DNA of 64,000 nucleotides from Dichetophora obliterata. Its lineage: Eukaryota > Arthropoda > Insecta > Diptera > Sciomyzidae. A program made the position numbers and the translations under genes. Numbering within the stretch: position 1 is the stretch's first letter; every line of letters begins with the position of its first letter. This document shows, one piece after another, positions 59,263 to 64,000 of this stretch. Under the pieces are notes generated by a model, which ran no database searches, was not told the DNA's origin, and was given only the letters and a program-made list of their open reading frames with translations. The DNA is taken from contig OY986437.1 in NCBI GenBank assembly GCA_963920525.1, positions 28,477,063 to 28,541,062 of the forward strand, given 5' to 3'.

Positions 59263-60654
59263 TTGGTCATATAATACAGAGACCAACGGTATGAGACGAG
59301 AATTTGAGGTGTACTTTGCAACTAGCGCGCTGATGTCATGTACCGCGCGAGTTTACTTAATTTTTTTTATAACAGTAATAATCATTTCTCCATTGATAAA
59401 AAAATCGTTTTTTATGTAAAATTTGACGTGAAAATACGATGGTTGTTTTTAAAACACGCTAAGTGGTGGGTAAGATTGGTTAAAATTTATTTAAAAATTT
59501 AAATTGCTTATAACAAATGAAATGTTTCAGAGATTTTTTGAAACTATTTTTTTTAAATTAATTTTTTATCTTTAAAATGAAATTAAAAAGTTGTCTCTAG
59601 CTTAAACAGAACCGAAGTTATGAATTTTTAAAAATTAGTCTCGAAGGCAAAAATCACGAAAATCTCAAACTTTTAACGCCATCTATTAAAAACAAAAAAA
59701 TAAAAAAAATCCTCGAACACGTGTCTCTTTTTTTCGATATAGAACCCGTAAAAAAATTTTATGCAAATCAAAAATGTGGCGGTCAGAATGGTGTTTGGTT
59801 TGTAAAAGAATGACATATTTCAGTTTGCTAATCAAATTAAATTACGATTAACAAAGCATCTCCAAATAATTGCAAATTTTTAAAAAATAAGTCCATCAAA
59901 AGCTTAATATTAAATCTTTTCAAACTGCGATAAGGGTCTTGTATCCAAATGAAATAGATATAGAAAAGTTGGGAATCAAACTTGAATTAAAGAAAACTAA
60001 ACTAACAATAGAAATAAGGGTTGCAGAACAGCTGCTGAAGCACTTAAATTATTTTGCGGCGATAATTGTAGCTGTATGAAATGGATGTTTTCGCAATTTT
60101 ACAAAATTCTGGAAATAATTGTTACTTTGTCCTGTAGCACAGCTTCCAGTGACGGTCCTTTTGCACATTAAAGTGTTTAAAAAATTGGTTTCAAAATGTT
60201 ACTGCAACGGAATGCCCTATTGCTTTATAGCTATTAAATACTCATAAGGATATTTCTGTGAACGAGGAAACTGTTATATATTGCTTTATAGCTATTGCCT
60301 ATTGCTTTATAGCTATTAAATACTCATAAGGATATTTCTGTGAACGAGGAAACTGTTATCGTTATGGCTTGGTATCTACAACTATGTATAAATGTGTCTA
60401 TCTTTTTAAAATATATGTTTTTGTTGCTTTATTTAATTAAATACTTGTCGTCCTGCTCAAAATCAAGCTATTGAATCAATTTTGTATGTAAAGAATTTAA
60501 ATTAATAAAATTTCATTTACTCTTTTTACTTCGACTATTGAAATCAGTTCAGAAATTTGGAAAGATCTTAGGCCTTCAGAAATCCCTATGGAAATAAAAA
60601 AAACAAATATTTGTTTGCTTCAGTAAGGAAATCCCCCCCCCCCCCTGAGGAGAT
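59263..60654. other. No gene seen
   Basis: AT-rich; it contains a tandem duplication at 60217-60359 and a run of 14 C at about 60632. No recognised frame. Confidence 0.45.
60217..60359 (+). repeat. Perfect 61-base tandem duplication, offset 82
   Basis: CTATTGCTTTATAGCTATTA to GAGGAAACTGTTAT occurs at 60217-60277 and again at 60299-60359 with no difference seen. A third, partial copy of its start lies between them. Confidence 0.85.
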
Positions 60655-60712
60655 ACCTATCTGCGGCGTTGATGGCAGGTACATACAACAGTTGTCCAAT
60701 CAAAACAAAACT
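60655..60712 (+). repeat. Left fragment of the 154-bp repeat array
   Basis: The GGCAGGTACATACAACAGTT and CAATCAAAACAAAACT words equal those of the array at 61821-62890. The unit is cut at AAAACT by a LINE. Confidence 0.75.
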
Positions 60713-61814
60713 TTGCTTTGCTTCGTTGAAGTTGATAACATTAAATCTACCTCTTTTATAGCATCATCTGGCGTCCCACATGGTAGTATTTTAGGCCCTC
60801 TTCTTTTTATTATATTTATTAATGGTATTAATAGCTGTTTCTCCTCCTCAAAGTTTTTATTATATGCAGATGATCTCAAAATTTATAAAATCGTTCGCAA
60901 CAGTATTGAGATGGCTGCTCTCCAACGTGATCTAAATGCACTTTTTGAATGGTGTAATCGTAACCGATAATATATTAAAATTAATAATAATTAATGTTTT
61001 CATGTTTCGTAAAATTATAAATGTTTTCCAAAGTTCTTTTTATATCGGCAACGCAAATTTATTGCGTGTTCATGAAATTTTAGATTTGGGAGTTTGTTTT
61101 GATGCAAGCTTTTCATTTCTTCGACACTTGTCATGCACGCTTTCTAAATCATATTCAATGTATGCTTTTTTAAGGAGGAATTGTTCTAACTTTTCTGATC
61201 CTTGTACTTTGAAGTGTCTTTTTGTATCGTTTGTGAGATCTCGTGTAGAATACGCCTCTTTTATATGGAATCCCTACTACTCTGTACATACACTTAGGCT
61301 TGAACGAATACAGAAAAAATTTATAAAATTTGCACTGCGATCGTTTAACTTTGTCGAACCTTTACCGTCATATAATGCTCGTTGTATGTTATTAAATTTA
61401 AAATCCCTTGAATTGAGGCGTATTATTCAGTCCTTAATATTTCTTTTTGACATTGTTTGTGGTAACATTGATTGTCCATATTTGTTAAGTGCAATTCATT
61501 TCAATTTTCCCGTAAGAAATTTACGTCATTTTGATTACTTTAAAATTAACTTCTGTGGAGCAAATTATTTATTGTATGAACCCTTGAATATAACTCTAAA
61601 AGAATATAATTTTCTTAGTTCTAAAATTAATATTGATTTCAGTGATAGTAAAAATATGTTTATTTATGCTTTAAATTGTTATTATTCTTAAGTTATTGTA
61701 TGATATTTATAACTTTATTTTTAAGTGCTAATGTCTGTAATTTCTATACTCATTTGCTTGTCTGAGAAAATTTAAAATTTTTAGATAATAAACTAAACTA
61801 AACTAAACTAAAAA
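60713..61814 (+). mobile_element. Jockey-clade LINE inserted in the array, TSD AAAACT
   Basis: It is 5'-truncated inside the RT: TSFIASSGVPHGSILGPLLF, INGI and FLLYADDLKIYKIV (catalytic YADD). After a frameshift near 60960 it reads HEILDLGVCFDASFSFLRHL, RSRVEYASFIWNPYY and RIQKKFIKFALRSFNF, ending at 61691. The 3' UTR finishes with AAACTAAACTAAACTA. AAAACT lies at both borders (60707-60712 and 61815-61820). Domain-by-domain similarity shows it is the same family as the copy at 31205-33190. Confidence 0.9.
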
Positions 61815-61820
61815 AAAACT

Positions 61821-62890
61821 AGGTCACAAGGTTAAAAAAATATAGCAATAGAAGCGTACTGAAAAAAGTTGAAATAAGAAAGACCCTAGAGGTACCTCCC
61901 CTAGACCTATATTAACTTTTTACATGATTTTGTATGGCAGGTACATACAAAAGTTGTTCGATTTTAACAAAACTCGGTCACAAGGTTATTAAAATAAAGT
62001 AAAAGATGTTTACTGAAAATAGTTGAAGTCGGTAAGACCCTAGGTGTACCTCCCCTGGACCTAGATTAATAATTTATATAATTTTGTATGACAGGTACAT
62101 ACAAAAGTTTTTCGATTTTAACAAAACTCGGTCAGAAAGTTAAGCAAATAGAGTAATAGATGTGTATTCAAAATTATTGAAATTGGTAAGATTCTAGGGG
62201 TACCTCCCCTTGACGTATATTAATTTTGACATGATTTTGTATGACAGGTACATACAACAGCTGTCCAATCAAAACAAAACTCGGTCAAAAGGTTAAAAAA
62301 ACATAGTGACAGATGTGTACTGAAAACCAGGGTACCTCCCCTGGACCTAGATTAATAATTTACCTGATTTTGTATGACAGGTTCATACAACAGTTCTCCA
62401 ATCAAAACAAAACTCGGTCACAAGGTTAAAAAAATATAGCAATAGAAGCGTACTGAAAAAAGTTGAAATAAGAAAGACCCTAGAGGTACCTCCCCTAGAC
62501 CTATATTAACTTTTTACATGATTTTGTATGGCAGGTACATACAAAAGTTGTTCGATTTTAACAAAACTCGGTCACAAGGTTATTAAAATAAAGTAATAGA
62601 TGTGTACTAATAATAGTTGAAATCGGTAAGACCGTAGGGGTACCTCCCCTGGACCTTGATTAATAATTTATATAATTTTGTATGACAGGTACATACAAAA
62701 GTTTTTTGATTTTAACAAAACTCAGTCAGAAAGTTTAACAAATAGAGTAATAGATGTGTGAAAAGATTCTAGGGGTACCTCCCCTTGACGTACATTAATT
62801 TTGACATGATTTTGTATGACAGGTACATACAACAGTTGTCTTATCAAAACAAAACTCGGTCAAAAGCTCAAAAAGGTAAATCATATATGG
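61821..62890 (+). repeat. Tandem array, ~154-bp units in a ~594-bp higher-order repeat
   Basis: The landmark CGGTCA (or AGGTCA/CAGTCA) lies at 61821, 61975, 62129, 62282, 62415, 62569, 62723 and 62857. Steps are 154, 154, 153, 133, 154, 154 and 134. Units four apart are much more alike than neighbours. For example, 61821 and 62415 share about 170 bases almost without change, so a block of four units (594 bp) was duplicated. The unit includes GTACCTCCCCTGGACCTAGA and GATTTTGTATGACAGGTACA. There is no ORF. Confidence 0.85.
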
Positions 62891-64000
62891 ATTTATGAAA
62901 TTTTCATGCAAGCTAATCAACAGAACGGGACGTAACAAATTTTAGCTTAAAAAAAAATGCTGCTTAAAACATGACGAAATTCTTTTGTCGAATTTCTGTA
63001 GTAAAACGAACACAACATTTGTTACTTGTTGTGCTTGCGATCGTGACAACAAAATCTAAAAAACGAAATACTTGTTTTCGTATAACACAAAACAATAGTT
63101 TCTCTCTTTCTCTCTTCAATTTCTGTTCGGTTTGGTACGCATTTCTGTTTGTAGCAAAGATCCAAGCCTAAGAAGATAGTGAAACTGTTTGTTTTTGCTG
63201 ATTTAGAAGATGTAGAGCTGGTTTTTTTGTACAGTCTATTTCCAACCTCTGATTTCAACTTTAGTATTGTGCTTTGTTAAAAGCCAACAATGCTAAAAAC
63301 AATTTAAATTACTAGTTGTTCATACTTTTGTATATATGTCTTCAACAATACAATCCAAATTAAATTTAGCTACTATTACTAAAATAGGAATTGCTTTTTA
63401 GATAAATTGATATTCCTGATTGCCAGTCTCTCTCTCTCTGTCTTACAGAGTAAGAAAATGCCAGATAAATCTTCTTGAGAACATGAATATCAACTGTTCA
63501 TAAGCTGCAAAAACTTAAATGTTCAGTTATCCATTATTTGTGTTCAAATAATTTAAAAGTAATTTTTTTTTTAAATATTTAATAACACGCAACCAGCACC
63601 TTTATGTTTAATAAGCAACAATTTTTATATTTTAATAGAAGCATAAAAAAGCACTGAAATACAGTATTTAAAAATGTTGACTTATCCGCCTCAAAATTAC
63701 TGGTTTTTCAAATAACTGAAATATATATGTAAAACCGGTTTCTGGAATAACGCAAAACCGGGTTGGAGAACTCAACCTTTAAGCCAAGCCAATGCCATTA
63801 AAAAAAAGAAAGAAAGAAAATCAGTTATATTACAAACTTTTTCCGTTACTCTTTTTGCGTTAAAATTTAATAAAATTTTACAGAGCATGACTAATATGAA
63901 ATATCTACACAAGAGTGTTGCATATTTTTATATATCACAGATACAGTTATCTCTTGAGAATTTACGCACACACTCATCGCCCGCATTTCCACAGCCACTT
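62891..64000. other. No gene seen
   Basis: AT-rich to the right edge, with CTCTCTCT (63427) and AAAG (63805) tracts. The frames at 62971 and 63022 overlap in antisense and match nothing I know. Confidence 0.45.

Noticed and set aside
58112..59286. ORFs of 94, 170 and 136 codons
   Set aside because: They are translations of the second Helitron array on both strands; the repeated residues follow the DNA repeat.
59310..59352. GCGCGC...CGCGCG short inverted words
   Set aside because: Only 6-7 bases pair and no wider structure supports them.

Overview
The window looks like nuclear DNA of a higher fly. The best fit is a true fruit fly (Tephritidae) or a related acalyptrate. This is an inference from its low GC content, intron-rich layout, jockey-type LINEs with short tandem 3' tails, a mariner copy of a type common in flies, and DINE/Helentron-like Helitrons ending in CTAG. 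Nothing bacterial or viral is visible. Apart from one host gene, every recognisable protein-coding stretch comes from a transposable element.

The one convincing host gene is on the minus strand between 12587 and 7663. Four exons, each with canonical splice sites and joining in phase, encode the first 187 residues of a NACHT/WD-repeat (NWD1/NWD2-like) protein. The first intron is about 4 kb and carries a broken mariner copy and an inverted-repeat element. The rest of the gene must lie to the left of the window, because 1-7600 holds only LINE debris, a Helitron-type tandem array and AT-rich DNA.

Layout. 1-6.2 kb: three LINE remnants around a Helitron end with a 142-bp tandem array. 7.6-12.6 kb: the NWD-like exons. 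14.6-15.2 kb: a tRNA-headed SINE candidate. 15.2-16.3 kb: hairpins and direct repeats. 16.6-18.9 kb: a second Helitron with the 142-bp repeat. 19.3-22.6 kb: a composite inverted-repeat transposon with two MITEs nested in it. 24.8-28.8 kb: LINE and gypsy remnants. 31.2-33.2 kb: a jockey LINE. 33.2-38.8 kb: three successive large inverted-repeat structures, two of them palindromes of about 1.3 and 1.05 kb, plus a piggyBac-like remnant and a nested hAT-type MITE. 43.5-45.2 kb: a purine-rich degenerate repeat, a complete short Helitron and small repeats. 45.3-48.1 kb: a Tc1-like transposon split by a LINE. 48-54 kb: AT-rich DNA with simple repeats only. 54.8-59.3 kb: a 4.4-kb Helitron carrying a hAT copy. 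60.6-62.9 kb: a tandem array with higher-order organisation, invaded by a jockey LINE.

The main result of the reading is the nesting. In several places one repeat interrupts another and the empty site can be read inside the window, from the opposite terminal repeat, from sister array units, or from the rest of a split transposase gene. This fixes the ends and target-site duplications of five insertions. The long palindromes are the best candidates for something functional beyond transposon decay, as possible sources of hairpin RNA.
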